DNA of 64,000 nt from Peptococcaceae bacterium 1109 (GTDB lineage Bacteria; Bacillota; Limnochordia; Darwinibacteriales; Darwinibacteriaceae), in assembly GCA_001028815.1 (NCBI GenBank), contig LDJB01000003.1, forward strand, positions 252,143-316,142. Direction: 5' to 3'. Of the stretch, positions 51,494-60,290 are shown piece after piece. The position numbers and the translations under genes are program-made. A model generated the notes under the pieces. That model saw only the letters and a program-made list of their open reading frames with translations. It was not told where the DNA came from and searched no databases. Position 1 is the stretch's first letter. The number at the start of each line of letters is the position of its first letter.

Positions 51494-51754
51494 ATGTCAT
51501 CGGTAGAAGCGCTGCCAGCTCACAAGCGGCTGGATGAGAAGAAACGCCGCAAAGTCCAGCATGAACTCAAGCTCTATATGGAGAAATACTTCAAATCTAT
51601 GCTCGGCAAAGGGGTTGACAAAACCACCGTCACCCTCTGGGAAGACGTACTGATCATCAGAGGCGAGGGCAGCTGGTCTTTTTTGTTTGGAAAGGGGGGA
51701 ACGATGAAAAGACTACCGGCTAATCCACTGCAGCACACTATTATAGGAGGTTGA
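51494..51754 (+). CDS. DUF2294-like protein, C-terminally shortened
   Basis: 86-residue protein. The stretch LYMEKYFKSMLGKGVDKTTV and VTLWEDVLIIRGEG matches the start of DUF2294 (usually about 115-120 residues), but the expected C-terminal half is replaced by WSFLFGKGGTMKRLPANPLQ and an early stop. A run of six G near 51700 is a likely frameshift point. The ATG at 51494 follows AGGAGG at 9 bases; an upstream ATG at 51473 would overlap this site. It lies 4 bases before the dehydrogenase gene, under the promoter at 51396. Either a real short variant or a decaying gene. Confidence 0.6.
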   Translation: MSSVEALPAHKRLDEKKRRKVQHELKLYMEKYFKSMLGKGVDKTTVTLWEDVLIIRGEGSWSFLFGKGGTMKRLPANPLQHTIIGG

Positions 51755-51758
51755 GTAA

Positions 51759-52814
51759 ATGAGTGAAGCCATGATGAAAGCCTATGTCTATCATGGGCCA
51801 GAGAAGATGAGCCTCGATGAGGTGCCCAAACCAAAGATTCTCAAACCCACAGATGCGATTGTAAAGGTCACCACGTCCACCATCTGCGGCACCGACAAAC
51901 ACATCCGCCACGGCGGACTTCCAGAGGTGGAGCCAGGCCGCATCATAGGCCATGAGTTCTGCGGAATTGTAGATGAGGTGGGCCCTGCGGTGACCAAGTT
52001 CAGGCCAGGGGATCGGGTAGCAGTCTCGTGCGTTACCCAGTGCATGCAGTGCTACTACTGCCGCCGGGGGATGTATTCCCAGTGCGTTGATGGCAGCTGG
52101 ATCTTCGGCTACATGATTGACGGCTGTCAAGCAGATTACGTCCGGGTACCCTATGCCGATTCAGGCATGCACCTCATTCCTGAGAGCCTTGAGGATGAGG
52201 ATGTCCTCTTCGTAGGGGATATTCTCTCCACAGGTTACTTCGGAGCAGAAAACGGCAACATCCAGCCTGGAGATACTGTAGCAGTATTTGGCAGCGGGCC
52301 TGTGGGGATGTGCGCCATGGCAACTGCGCGCCTGTGGGGCCCTGCTCGCATCGTGGCAGTGGATATCGACGATTCCCGCCTCGAATTTGCCAAGGAACAG
52401 GGCTGGGCAGATTACGGCCTGAATCCTAACAAGGTTGATGTGGCGGAGGAACTGAGGAAAATGACGGGCGGCCGGGGAGCGGATGTGACCATTGAAGCCA
52501 ACGGCTTTGAACCTACCTTTAAGGGGGCCATCAGCGGAGTCCGGCCCGGCGGCACTGTCTCCATCATTGGCGTGTTTGAAAAGCCGCAGGTAGTGGAGAT
52601 GAACAAACTCTGGATCAAGAACATTGCCATCAAGATGGGGCTTGTTAATGCTAACCGCATCCCTGAGCTGATTGACCTCATCCAGGAAGGCAAGCTGAAC
52701 ATGCGGCCCTTGATCACCCACTCACTGCCCTTATCCAAAGTGGCTGAAGGCTACGACATCTTCGAAGAACGCCGGGATAATGCCTTGAAGGTTGTCCTCA
52801 AAGCTGATGCCTAA
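51759..52814 (+). CDS. Zinc-dependent medium-chain alcohol dehydrogenase
   Basis: 351-residue cytoplasmic MDR dehydrogenase. Catalytic zinc ligands are Cys43 (TICGTDKH), His65 and Glu66 (IGHEFCG); structural zinc ligands Cys95, Cys98, Cys101 and Cys109 are present. The NAD(P) motif is VAVFGSGPVGMCAMATAR. It resembles secondary-alcohol and sorbitol-type dehydrogenases; the sequence GDILSTGYFGAENGNIQPGD is common in isopropanol/glutathione-independent formaldehyde dehydrogenase-like groups. The ATG at 51759 follows TATAGGAGG. A terminator follows at 52834. Substrate unknown. Confidence 0.88.
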   Translation: MSEAMMKAYVYHGPEKMSLDEVPKPKILKPTDAIVKVTTSTICGTDKHIRHGGLPEVEPGRIIGHEFCGIVDEVGPAVTKFRPGDRVAVSCVTQCMQCYYCRRGMYSQCVDGSWIFGYMIDGCQADYVRVPYADSGMHLIPESLEDEDVLFVGDILSTGYFGAENGNIQPGDTVAVFGSGPVGMCAMATARLWGPARIVAVDIDDSRLEFAKEQGWADYGLNPNKVDVAEELRKMTGGRGADVTIEANGFEPTFKGAISGVRPGGTVSIIGVFEKPQVVEMNKLWIKNIAIKMGLVNANRIPELIDLIQEGKLNMRPLITHSLPLSKVAEGYDIFEERRDNALKVVLKADA

Positions 52815-52833
52815 CTTGAAGAACCAATCTCAT

Positions 52834-52870
52834 AACCACCTGTCACGAAAAAATGTGATGGGTGGTTTTT
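52834..52870 (+). terminator. Rho-independent terminator after the alcohol dehydrogenase gene
   Basis: AACCACC (52834-52840) pairs with GGTGGTT (52861-52867), extended inward by GTCAC/GTGA, and is followed by a T-run. Confidence 0.75.
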
Positions 52871-52978
52871 CCTGTCCTGCCGCTCGGGGGCAGGACATTT
52901 TGTTAAGCATCAAGAAATCTTTCTAGAAATCGGCAGTGGAACTTAACGCAATCCCGTGGAGTGAAAGGAGAGAACCCA

Positions 52979-54031
52979 TTGGAAAGGACCAAGCCCTTCA
53001 AGGTGGCAGTACTCGGAACAGGAAACAGTGCACACGACCACGTAAACGGATTTCTTAAAGCCGGCGTTGAAGTGGTGGCTGTGCACGGCAGCAACCCAGA
53101 GCGACGCGATTCCTTTGCCAAGCAGTACGGCATACCCATCCAAGTCAGCGACTACCGGGAACTGCTCCACATGGCAGAGATTGACGCAGTGGCAATCTGC
53201 CTGCCGAATTATCTCCACGCCCCAATTGCTATCGACGCTATGCGAGCTGGCAAGCACGTTCTTACAGAAAAGCCCATGGCCTTGGACGGAGCCTCTGCAG
53301 CAGAAATGGTGCGGGTGCAAAAGGAAACGAACAAGACTTTGATGGTATCCTTACAGGTTCGCTACAGCCCCGCTGTACGCCTGGCCAAACAGTTTGCGGC
53401 AGAATTTGGTGAAATCTACTACGGAAAATGTGCTTACACTCGCCGGAGCGGTATTCCGGGGTGGGGCAGCTGGTTTACTCGGAAGGAACAGGCGGGCGGC
53501 GGCCCCACGGTAGATGTTGCCATCCACGTCCTGGACCAGTGCCTCTACTTAATGGGGTATCCAAGGCCCCTTTATGTCTCAGCCCATACATATGCGAAGT
53601 TCGGCGTGCGGGGCCAGGGCAAGGGCCCGTGGGGTACCCCCGACCCAACGGGGTACTGCGATGTAGAAGACCTAGCATCCGCTTTAATCACGCTGGAAAA
53701 CGGCGGCGTGATTGCCTTAGAGACCAGCTGGGCTTACCACGGCCCGGACAAGCGGTCCGTGGAGGTGTTCGGCACTGAGGGGGGCCTCTCCCTAGATATG
53801 ATGACTTCCCTCACGGTTTACAAGAACCAATTTGATACCCCTGTAACCCTGAACCCCACCCTCCCGGAGGAGGACGAGCGGGCCAACATGGCCAAGCACT
53901 TCGTGGAGTGCTGTACCACAGGGAAAACGCCCGACACCTCTCCTGAGCACGGCCTCATCCTGAACAAGATCTTTGATGCCATTTACAAATCTGGCGACGC
54001 AAACGGCAAACAAGTGAAAGTCGATCTGTAA
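52979..54031 (+). CDS. Gfo/Idh/MocA-family oxidoreductase
   Basis: 350-residue NAD(P)-dependent sugar oxidoreductase. The Rossmann motif is VAVLGTGNSAHDHVNGFLKA; the family lysine is in LTEKPMALDGASAAEM; the C-terminal domain includes the His-bearing GGGPTVDVAIHVLDQCLYLM. These enzymes oxidise or reduce sugars such as inositol, glucose or 1,5-anhydrosugars. The TTG at 52979 follows AAAGGAGAG at 6 bases and the domain begins soon after; a GTG at 52961 would precede that site. It is a single-gene unit between two terminators, next to the CUT1 operon at 54307. Confidence 0.88.
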   Translation: MERTKPFKVAVLGTGNSAHDHVNGFLKAGVEVVAVHGSNPERRDSFAKQYGIPIQVSDYRELLHMAEIDAVAICLPNYLHAPIAIDAMRAGKHVLTEKPMALDGASAAEMVRVQKETNKTLMVSLQVRYSPAVRLAKQFAAEFGEIYYGKCAYTRRSGIPGWGSWFTRKEQAGGGPTVDVAIHVLDQCLYLMGYPRPLYVSAHTYAKFGVRGQGKGPWGTPDPTGYCDVEDLASALITLENGGVIALETSWAYHGPDKRSVEVFGTEGGLSLDMMTSLTVYKNQFDTPVTLNPTLPEEDERANMAKHFVECCTTGKTPDTSPEHGLILNKIFDAIYKSGDANGKQVKVDL

Positions 54032-54038
54032 GTTCAAG

Positions 54039-54076
54039 AACCCAGCTAGAAGCAATACTGCTTAGCTGGGTTTTTT
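54039..54076 (+). terminator. Rho-independent terminator after the Gfo/Idh/MocA gene
   Basis: A perfect 10-bp stem (54039-54048 with 54063-54072) followed by TTTTTT lies 7 bases past the stop. Confidence 0.85.
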
Positions 54077-54161
54077 GTCCTCGAAAGAAGGAAAATATCT
54101 TCGTTTATCTTTAAGATTTAGGAAGGTATTTACCCGTGGACAAAGAATAGGTAATAAAATA

Positions 54162-54272
54162 TCGAACAAAGGCTAGGCGATCCGACAACAAACGGACGGG
54201 CCGCTGGCATAGGGCCCTGGGAAAAGGGGGAGTGGTAAGCGGAAAACTGAATAGTGTGCAATGTCGAACAAA
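54162..54272. repeat. Direct repeats TCGAACAAA in the leader of the CUT1 operon
   Basis: TCGAACAAA occurs at 54162-54170 and 54264-54272, with a related TCCGACAACAAA between them. They lie in the gap before the SBP gene and might be regulator half-sites. Confidence 0.3.
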
Positions 54273-54306
54273 TTAACTCACAATACTACACAAGGAGGAT
54301 GTACGC

Positions 54307-55584
54307 TTGAAGAGGAAGAGTATTCTAAGTATGGCCCTGCTGCTAGTAGTGCTCTTTAGTGCATTCCCCGTAAACGCCCAATTGGTTCGGCTCACGTATT
54401 ACTACCCCGTAGGCGTTGCGGGCCCCTTGGCAAGAGTAATGAATGAGTATGTTGAGGAGTTTAATGCCCTGCATCCCAACATTGAGGTTGTACCGGTCTA
54501 CTCTGGGGACTATGACCCCACCATGCAGAAAGTCCAAACTGCAGTCCGGGGCGGCAACCCTCCCGATGTGTTCATCGTGGAGATTTCCGAACTGCCTACC
54601 CTCTTGGCTATGAACGCGATTGAACCCTTGGACGAATTTGTGACCGATGAGTTCCTCTCCGACTTCTTCCCAGCGTTCCTCGAGAACGGCTACAGCGATG
54701 GGCATATCTGGGGCATCCCCTTCCAGCGCAGTACTCCAGTGTTCTACTGGAACAAAGCGCACTTTGAGGAAGCGGGCCTGGATCCTGAGAAGCCCCCCAC
54801 AACCTGGGATGAGCTGAGAGAATACGCTGAGAAGCTCACAGTACGTGATCCTCAAACAGGCGAAGTCATTCGCTGGGGTGTCACAATCTCTGGTGGATGG
54901 AACGACTGGCTCTTCCAATGCTTCGTACGGCAAAACGGGTCGAAGCTCATTGATTACCAAGAGCGGACCGCGGTATTTAACTCGCCAGAAGCTGTTGAAG
55001 CTCTGGAGTTCTGGGTAGATTTGACCCAAAACCTCAAAGTGGCTCCGCCTCACAGCACCTGGGCTTCTACTCCCCCCGATTTCGTGGCGGGACGCACCTC
55101 CATGCTCTACCATTCCACGGGCGTGCTCACCTTCATCATGGACTCTGCCCAGTTTGATTTCGGCGTCGGCTTCCTGCCTGGCAAGGTATCCTACGGCGCA
55201 GAGGTAGGCGGCGGCAACCTGTTCATCGGCAAGGGCATCCCCCAAGAGCGCAAAGAGGCTGCTTGGAAGTTCATTGAGTTCCTCACCACTCCCGAAATGG
55301 CTGCCCGTTGGAGCCGTGATTCTGGTTACGTAGCCACCCGCAAATCTGCCTATGAAGTACCGGAAATGGTGGAATACACCAACGAGAATCCAGAGTACCT
55401 TGTAGCACGGGACCAGCTGCAGTACGCGGCAGGCAAGATGATGAGCCCCGCCTTCCAGAGAGTCCGTGAAATCCTCAAGACCGCTCTGGACGAGGCCACC
55501 GCTGGGCGCACAACTCCTAAGGCTGCCCTCGATCAAGCTCAAACTCAAATCAACCGACTGCTTGGCCAGTGGCTGCAGCAGTAG
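54307..55584 (+). CDS. Extracellular sugar-binding protein, family 1 (CUT1, UgpB-like)
   Basis: 425-residue SBP. The signal peptide is LKRKSILSMALLLVVLFSAF, cleaved near PVNAQ; the mature start is LVRLTYYYPVGVAGPLARVM. Family features include VYSGDYDPTMQKVQTAVRGG and NPPDVFIVEISELPTLLAMN, and the glycerol-phosphate-like YWNKAHFEEAGLDPEKPPTT. The start is a TTG at 54307 after AAGGAGG. It opens a plus-strand operon with two permeases and a 2-hydroxyacid dehydrogenase. A long open frame on the opposite strand is a shadow of this gene. Confidence 0.9.
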   Translation: MKRKSILSMALLLVVLFSAFPVNAQLVRLTYYYPVGVAGPLARVMNEYVEEFNALHPNIEVVPVYSGDYDPTMQKVQTAVRGGNPPDVFIVEISELPTLLAMNAIEPLDEFVTDEFLSDFFPAFLENGYSDGHIWGIPFQRSTPVFYWNKAHFEEAGLDPEKPPTTWDELREYAEKLTVRDPQTGEVIRWGVTISGGWNDWLFQCFVRQNGSKLIDYQERTAVFNSPEAVEALEFWVDLTQNLKVAPPHSTWASTPPDFVAGRTSMLYHSTGVLTFIMDSAQFDFGVGFLPGKVSYGAEVGGGNLFIGKGIPQERKEAAWKFIEFLTTPEMAARWSRDSGYVATRKSAYEVPEMVEYTNENPEYLVARDQLQYAAGKMMSPAFQRVREILKTALDEATAGRTTPKAALDQAQTQINRLLGQWLQQ

Positions 55585-55596
55585 TGCTGACTGCCT

Positions 55597-55624
55597 AACA
55601 GAGGGAGGGCCTCCTCCCTCTGTT
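55597..55624 (+). promoter_or_regulatory. Intercistronic stem-loop after the SBP gene
   Basis: A perfect 12-bp stem (55597-55608 with 55613-55624) with a 4-base loop lies 13 bases after the SBP stop and 34 bases before the permease start. Only a short pyrimidine stretch follows, so read-through is expected. Confidence 0.6.
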
Positions 55625-55657
55625 TCCTGCCAAACCGGAAAAAAGAGGTGACCCCAC

Positions 55658-56548
55658 TTGAGCAGTAGTCGACTCAACTTGACAAAAATTAGGCCTTACC
55701 TTTACCTGGTTCCCAGCTTAGCCTTGTTGTCCGTTTTCACCTACTTCCCCATCCTTTACTCCACGTACCTGAGCTTTTTTCGGCAAAACGTGTTCACTTT
55801 GGAGCCAGTCTTCGATTGGTTTGCCAATTACGCGGCGGTCTTTGAAGAGCCGGTCTTCAAGATCGTTGTCCGCAATACAGTTGTGTATGCGCTGGGCACG
55901 ATTCCCATTACCATGTTTCTCGCCCTGCTGATGGCTATTCTTCTCAACGAACAGCTTGGCTGGATTCGGGACATCTACCGGGTAGCATGCTTCTACCCCA
56001 CCATGATCCCCATGGCCGCCGCGGGCATGCTGGCGGTGTGGCTGTTCAACCCAGGTATTGGCCTGATCAACCACTACCTAAAGATGTTCGGCGTACCCAC
56101 CATCGAGTGGCTGTACGACATGAAATGGGCTTTACCAGCAATTATGTTAACTGCTATCTGGAAAAACTTCGGCTATTTCATGTTGATTTACCTAGCAGGC
56201 CTGCAGAACATCCCCGGCGAGCTGTACGAATCAGCATCCATTGAGGGCTGTGGGTTCTGGAGCCGGCTGCGCTACATCACCCTTCCCTTACTAGGGCCCA
56301 CCACGGTGTTTGTGGTGATTCAAGGGATTATCACTTCGTTCCAGGTGTTTGACTTAGTGTACGTTATGACTCAAGGCGGCCCTGCAGACCGCACCAATGT
56401 GTTCGTGTACTATATCTACCAAAACGCCTTTAGGTTCTGGGACTTCGGCCAGGCATCGGCACTCACAGTTATGTTCGTGATTGTCCTGCTTATCCTGGTG
56501 TTCATCTTGACAAGGTTTATGGAAAGGAGGGTGCACTATGAAGTCTAA
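55658..56548 (+). CDS. CUT1 sugar ABC transporter permease, MalF/UgpA-type
   Basis: 296-residue inner-membrane permease with six segments; the first is YLYLVPSLALLSVFTYFPIL. The EAA loop is YESASIEGCGFWSRLRYITL (about 188-207) and the family phrase FQVFDLVYVMTQGGPADRTN follows. The TTG at 55658 follows AAGAGGTG. Its stop overlaps the start of the next permease gene by 11 bases. Confidence 0.92.
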   Translation: MSSSRLNLTKIRPYLYLVPSLALLSVFTYFPILYSTYLSFFRQNVFTLEPVFDWFANYAAVFEEPVFKIVVRNTVVYALGTIPITMFLALLMAILLNEQLGWIRDIYRVACFYPTMIPMAAAGMLAVWLFNPGIGLINHYLKMFGVPTIEWLYDMKWALPAIMLTAIWKNFGYFMLIYLAGLQNIPGELYESASIEGCGFWSRLRYITLPLLGPTTVFVVIQGIITSFQVFDLVYVMTQGGPADRTNVFVYYIYQNAFRFWDFGQASALTVMFVIVLLILVFILTRFMERRVHYEV

Positions 56549-57416
56549 TACGCAGCAAACTCCCAAATTTGGCCCGCTAGAAAAGGCATTCCGGTTTATT
56601 GGAGTAAACAGGATTCACATCCACATCCTGCTCATCCTGGTCTCAGGCGTGACGCTGGCCCCGTACCTGTGGGCCCTGTCGACGTCCCTGAAGTACAGAG
56701 TGAACGTCTTTACCGAGACGCCCCAGTGGATTCCCAACCCCGTTAACTTGGGCAACTACAAAGAAGTGTTCCGGATGGCACCCTTCGGCCTCTACCTTGT
56801 GAACACTATCGTCGTGGTAGTAGGCATCTTGGCTATCCAGATCCTGACCATGAGCACCGCGGCTTACGCATTCTCCAGGCTGCGCTTTAGAGGCAGCGAA
56901 GGGTTGTTCTTCCTGTTTATTGTGCAGATGATGCTCCCAGTACACGCCACCATTGTTCCTAACTACCTCATAGTGAACAAGCTTGGCCTTTTGGACTCAC
57001 GCCTGGCCCTGATGGTTCCTTTCTGGGCAACGGGCTATGGCACGTTCCTCTTGCGCCAATCCTTTAGGCAAGTACCCAGGGATTTTGAAGATGCGGCTAT
57101 GATTGACGGCTGCAGCGGCCTGCGCTTCCTCTACAGCATTCTTTTGCCTATGGCAAAACCGACCCTGGTAGCCTTCTCTCTAATTAGTATTGTTACCCAC
57201 TGGAACGACTTTTTCTGGCCATTGGTTGTCACGGACAGCCCTGCAGTACGCACCCTGACTATGGGCCTTGCCATGTTTGTGCAACAAGAAAGCGGCGCCG
57301 ACTGGACATTGCTCATGGCCGCCACCATCTTCGTGACTGCTCCGTTGATGGTCTTGTTCCTCATCTACCAGCGGAAGTTCATCGAAAGCTTCATGTCTGC
57401 GGGCATTAAGGGATAA
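56538..57416 (+). CDS. CUT1 sugar ABC transporter permease, MalG/UgpE-type
   Basis: 292-residue inner-membrane permease with six segments, first ILLILVSGVTLAPYLWALST. The EAA loop is FEDAAMIDGCSGLRFLYSIL (about 195-214; an Asp replaces the second Glu). It overlaps the preceding gene by 11 bases with AAGGAGGG before its ATG. It is followed after 29 bases by a dehydrogenase gene. Confidence 0.92.
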   Translation: MKSNTQQTPKFGPLEKAFRFIGVNRIHIHILLILVSGVTLAPYLWALSTSLKYRVNVFTETPQWIPNPVNLGNYKEVFRMAPFGLYLVNTIVVVVGILAIQILTMSTAAYAFSRLRFRGSEGLFFLFIVQMMLPVHATIVPNYLIVNKLGLLDSRLALMVPFWATGYGTFLLRQSFRQVPRDFEDAAMIDGCSGLRFLYSILLPMAKPTLVAFSLISIVTHWNDFFWPLVVTDSPAVRTLTMGLAMFVQQESGADWTLLMAATIFVTAPLMVLFLIYQRKFIESFMSAGIKG

Positions 57417-57445
57417 TCAGCATTACCTGTGGGAGGCACTGCTAC

Positions 57446-58399
57446 ATGAAGAAGGTATTGGTCACAGCACGCTCCTTCGGTAAGATCGCGGAAACACCGT
57501 TCCAGGTCCTGCGGGATGGGGGCCTAGAGGTGGTAATGCACCCCCGGCGCGGCCCCTTAGAAAAGCACGAGATGATTCCCCTCATAGAGGACGTGGAAGG
57601 GATCATTGTGGGCACGGACATCATCGATGATGAGGTACTGTCCCATGCCCCCCTGCTCAAAGTAGTATCAAAGCACGGTGTAGGTGTGGATAACATCGAC
57701 CTTGAGGCCGCACGCAGGCGGAACATCGTGGTAACTAACACGCCAGGGGCAAACAGCGTTGCTGTGGCGGAAATGGCCCTGTGCGCAATGTTAGCTCTGA
57801 GCAGAAATGTTGTGGAAGGCGACCGCAGGGTGCGCTCGGGCCAGTGGGGCACCATCACTGGGGCCGAGCTGTCTCGGAAGAAGGTAGGCATTGTGGGCTT
57901 CGGGGCTATCGGCCGCTGCTTAGCCCGCCTCTTGAAGGGCTTTGCCTGTGAAATCTACGCCTATGACCCATATGCAGATAAAGAAGCCGCCGGGGCGCTC
58001 GGTGTTAGCCTTGTTTCCCTAGACGAACTCTTGGACGCATCGGACTATGTATCCCTGCACGTTCCAAACACGCAGGAAACAAGGAACATGTTCTCCGCGG
58101 AGACCTTTGCCAAGATGAAGAAGACCGCCTTCCTCATTAACCTAGCAAGGGGCGGGGTCGTGGATGAGCTTGCTTTAGCTCAAGCCTTGGAGGCGGGGCA
58201 AATCGCGGGAGCGGCAGTGGATGTATTTAGCGAAGAACCACCGCCCCTAGACCATCCCCTTTTCCAGGCCCCCAATGTAATTGTCACCCCTCACATCGGC
58301 GCCCACAGCCGAGAGGCTATGAACAACATGAGTACAATGGCAGCCCAAAACGTGGTTGCAGTACTAACGGGCCAAGGAAGCCCACACATTGTAAGATAA
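57446..58399 (+). CDS. D-isomer-specific 2-hydroxyacid dehydrogenase (phosphoglycerate dehydrogenase-like)
   Basis: 317-residue cytoplasmic NAD-dependent dehydrogenase. The nucleotide motif is VGIVGFGAIGRCLARLLKGF (147-166) and the catalytic set is Arg235 (NLARGGVVDE), Glu264 (VFSEEPPP) and His283 (VTPHIGAHS). It has no ACT or regulatory domain, so it is a short SerA or hydroxypyruvate/glyoxylate reductase-like form. The ATG follows GGGAGG. As the last gene of the SBP-permease operon it may reduce a 2-keto acid from the imported sugar acid. A terminator follows at 58414. Confidence 0.88.
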   Translation: MKKVLVTARSFGKIAETPFQVLRDGGLEVVMHPRRGPLEKHEMIPLIEDVEGIIVGTDIIDDEVLSHAPLLKVVSKHGVGVDNIDLEAARRRNIVVTNTPGANSVAVAEMALCAMLALSRNVVEGDRRVRSGQWGTITGAELSRKKVGIVGFGAIGRCLARLLKGFACEIYAYDPYADKEAAGALGVSLVSLDELLDASDYVSLHVPNTQETRNMFSAETFAKMKKTAFLINLARGGVVDELALAQALEAGQIAGAAVDVFSEEPPPLDHPLFQAPNVIVTPHIGAHSREAMNNMSTMAAQNVVAVLTGQGSPHIVR

Positions 58400-58413
58400 G
58401 CGACAACAGCAGA

Positions 58414-58440
58414 GCGGCCCGGGAGGGCCGCCTCAATTTT
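58414..58440 (+). terminator. Terminator of the plus-strand CUT1 operon
   Basis: GCGGCCC (58414-58420) pairs with GGGCCGC (58425-58431), followed by CTCAATTTT. It ends the operon 54307-58399. Confidence 0.65.
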
Positions 58441-58458
58441 GGCAGGGGGAATAGCAAA

Positions 58459-58487
58459 GGACCTCTACCTTGTGGTGGTAGAGGTCC
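58459..58487 (-). terminator. Terminator of the minus-strand CUT1 operon
   Basis: A perfect 11-bp stem (58459-58469 with 58477-58487) lies 18 bases past the MalG-type gene stop and is followed on the minus strand by TTTGCTATT. It mirrors the plus-strand terminator at 58414. Confidence 0.6.
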
Positions 58488-58505
58488 CATTCAGTTACGG
58501 CGTCC

Positions 58506-59378
58506 TTACTTTTCCTCCGACAGCCCCACACCAGCCATGAAGTACTCGTGGAGTACCAACAGGATGACAAGGGGAGGAACGGCGACGATGAGGGCACCAG
58601 CCATCACCACGCCCCAGTTCTGCACTCCCTGTGCGCCTCCGCCAGAGAGGATCTTTAGGCCCACCTGGACCACCTGCTTTGCAGGCTCAGAGATAACGAT
58701 GAGGGGCCAGAGGTACTCGTTCCAGAGATAGATAAACTGAATCACAACCATGGCGCCGATGACGTTGGTGGACATGGGCACCAAGATCTTCACCAAAAAG
58801 CCCACAGGCCCTACCCCATCCATGCGAGCAGCATCTACGATGGACTGGGGGATGGACATAAAGTGCTGCTGGAACAAGAACACACCGGTAGCACTCGCAA
58901 GATACGGAACAGTCAGGGCGTAGTAGGTGTTTACCCAGCGGAGCTTCGCCATCACGTTGTACAAAGGCACGATAATCACCGGCATGGGTAGCATCAGAGT
59001 CAGAAGTACAAAGTAGAACCACAGCATTTTACCAGGGAACTCGAAGTACACAAAGGCGAGGGCCCCAAGGAGGGCAGTGACGATCTTACCCGATGAGCCG
59101 ATCACAGCAATGAGGCCGCTGTTCAGCATGTTCTTGCCCAGGCCGTAGTCGATGAGCGCAGCCTTGAAGTTCGCGAGGGCACTCTTGCCAAAGGTGAGCA
59201 TGGGCGGGTACTGCAGCACTTGCTGTGAAGTTTGGGTGCTCTTAATCACCGCAAAGACCACAGGCGCGGCGATAATGACCAACAGCAAAAACAGAACGGT
59301 GTAAACTAAGGCAGTGCCCAGTGCCTTCTTCCGCCTGGCTCGGGTGGGGTTGACTCTCCCTGTGACATCAACTGCCAT
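58506..59378 (-). CDS. CUT1 sugar ABC transporter permease, MalG-type
   Basis: 290-residue inner-membrane permease with six segments, first LVYTVLFLLLVIIAAPVVFA. The EAA-type loop reads IVDAARMDGVGPVGFLVKIL, in which Val-Asp replaces the usual Glu-Glu; the C-terminus is FMAGVGLSEEK. The ATG at 59378 follows GGAAGGATGG and overlaps the MalF-type gene by 11 bases; the longer frame to 59438 is not needed. Confidence 0.9.
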   Translation of the reverse strand: MAVDVTGRVNPTRARRKKALGTALVYTVLFLLLVIIAAPVVFAVIKSTQTSQQVLQYPPMLTFGKSALANFKAALIDYGLGKNMLNSGLIAVIGSSGKIVTALLGALAFVYFEFPGKMLWFYFVLLTLMLPMPVIIVPLYNVMAKLRWVNTYYALTVPYLASATGVFLFQQHFMSIPQSIVDAARMDGVGPVGFLVKILVPMSTNVIGAMVVIQFIYLWNEYLWPLIVISEPAKQVVQVGLKILSGGGAQGVQNWGVVMAGALIVAVPPLVILLVLHEYFMAGVGLSEEK

Positions 59379-60252
59379 AGTGCACCATCCTTCCCGTGGT
59401 CCGGAACTGGAGCAGTGTAAGCCCAACCACAAAGACAAACAAGATCAAGGACTGGGCTGCAGCAAGGCCCGAGTTGAAGTTCTGGAACCCGTCTTTATAC
59501 AGCTGGTAAATGAGCATGTTAGTGGCGTTAGCCGGGCCACCTTTGGTCATCACATCCACCATACCAACAGTATCGAAGAAGGCATAGTTGATGTTAATCA
59601 CCAACAAGAAGAAGATGGTTGGAGACAAGAGTGGGATGGTCACATGGAACAACTGCCTCCAGAAGGATGCCCCGTCCACCTCTGCGGCTTCCATAAACGA
59701 ATCAGAAATGTTCTGGAGGCCCGCCAAGAAGAACACTAGGTTATACCCGAAGTTGTTCCAGATGGATGTGACGATCAGCATGGTCAAGGCCAGGGTCGGG
59801 TGAGAGAACCAATCTGGCTTGTTACTGAAGAGCAGATCCAAAAGGTAGTTTACTAAACCCGAATGGGGGTTAAAAAGAAAAAGCCAAATCGTACCGGCCA
59901 CAGCTGGCGATAGAGCATAAGGCCAAACAAGTGCAACCCGTAGCGCCTTCGCTGCATGAAGTTTGCGGTTAAGGAGCACCGCAATAAGCAGTGATAGGCT
60001 GAGCCCGATGGCCACCACCAGAAACACAAACCACAAGGTGATGCCCATGCTGCGCAGGTAGTTTGGGGATGTGAGAAGCCGGGTGAAGTTTTGGATTCCC
60101 ACAAACCGCTGTCTAGCACCGAAGAACAGGCTTTGGTACATACTTGTGCGGAAAGTCATGGCCGCGGGATAATATATAAAGAGGCCGCAGATGATTATCG
60201 TCGGCAAGAGGAATATGTAAGGGAGTAGCTTACCAGGAAACTTAGCTTGCAT
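59368..60252 (-). CDS. CUT1 sugar ABC transporter permease, MalF-type
   Basis: 294-residue inner-membrane permease. Membrane segment 1 is LLPYIFLLPTIIICGLFIYY; a conserved VGIQNFTRLLTSPNY loop follows; the EAA loop is FMEAAEVDGASFWRQLFHVT (about 190-209). It lies 76 bases after the SBP gene, with a strong stem-loop between. No ATPase gene accompanies it. Confidence 0.92.
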   Translation of the reverse strand: MQAKFPGKLLPYIFLLPTIIICGLFIYYPAAMTFRTSMYQSLFFGARQRFVGIQNFTRLLTSPNYLRSMGITLWFVFLVVAIGLSLSLLIAVLLNRKLHAAKALRVALVWPYALSPAVAGTIWLFLFNPHSGLVNYLLDLLFSNKPDWFSHPTLALTMLIVTSIWNNFGYNLVFFLAGLQNISDSFMEAAEVDGASFWRQLFHVTIPLLSPTIFFLLVININYAFFDTVGMVDVMTKGGPANATNMLIYQLYKDGFQNFNSGLAAAQSLILFVFVVGLTLLQFRTTGRMVHYGS

Positions 60253-60290
60253 CGTTAGTCTCGCCTCACTTTCTGTATCACTGTTTCAAG

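Noticed and set aside
54343-55677. A long open frame on the minus strand opposite the SBP gene at 54307
   Set aside because: It mirrors the codon phase of the SBP gene, has no ribosome site, no recognisable domain, and crosses the SBP-permease hairpin; the plus-strand protein is clearly real.
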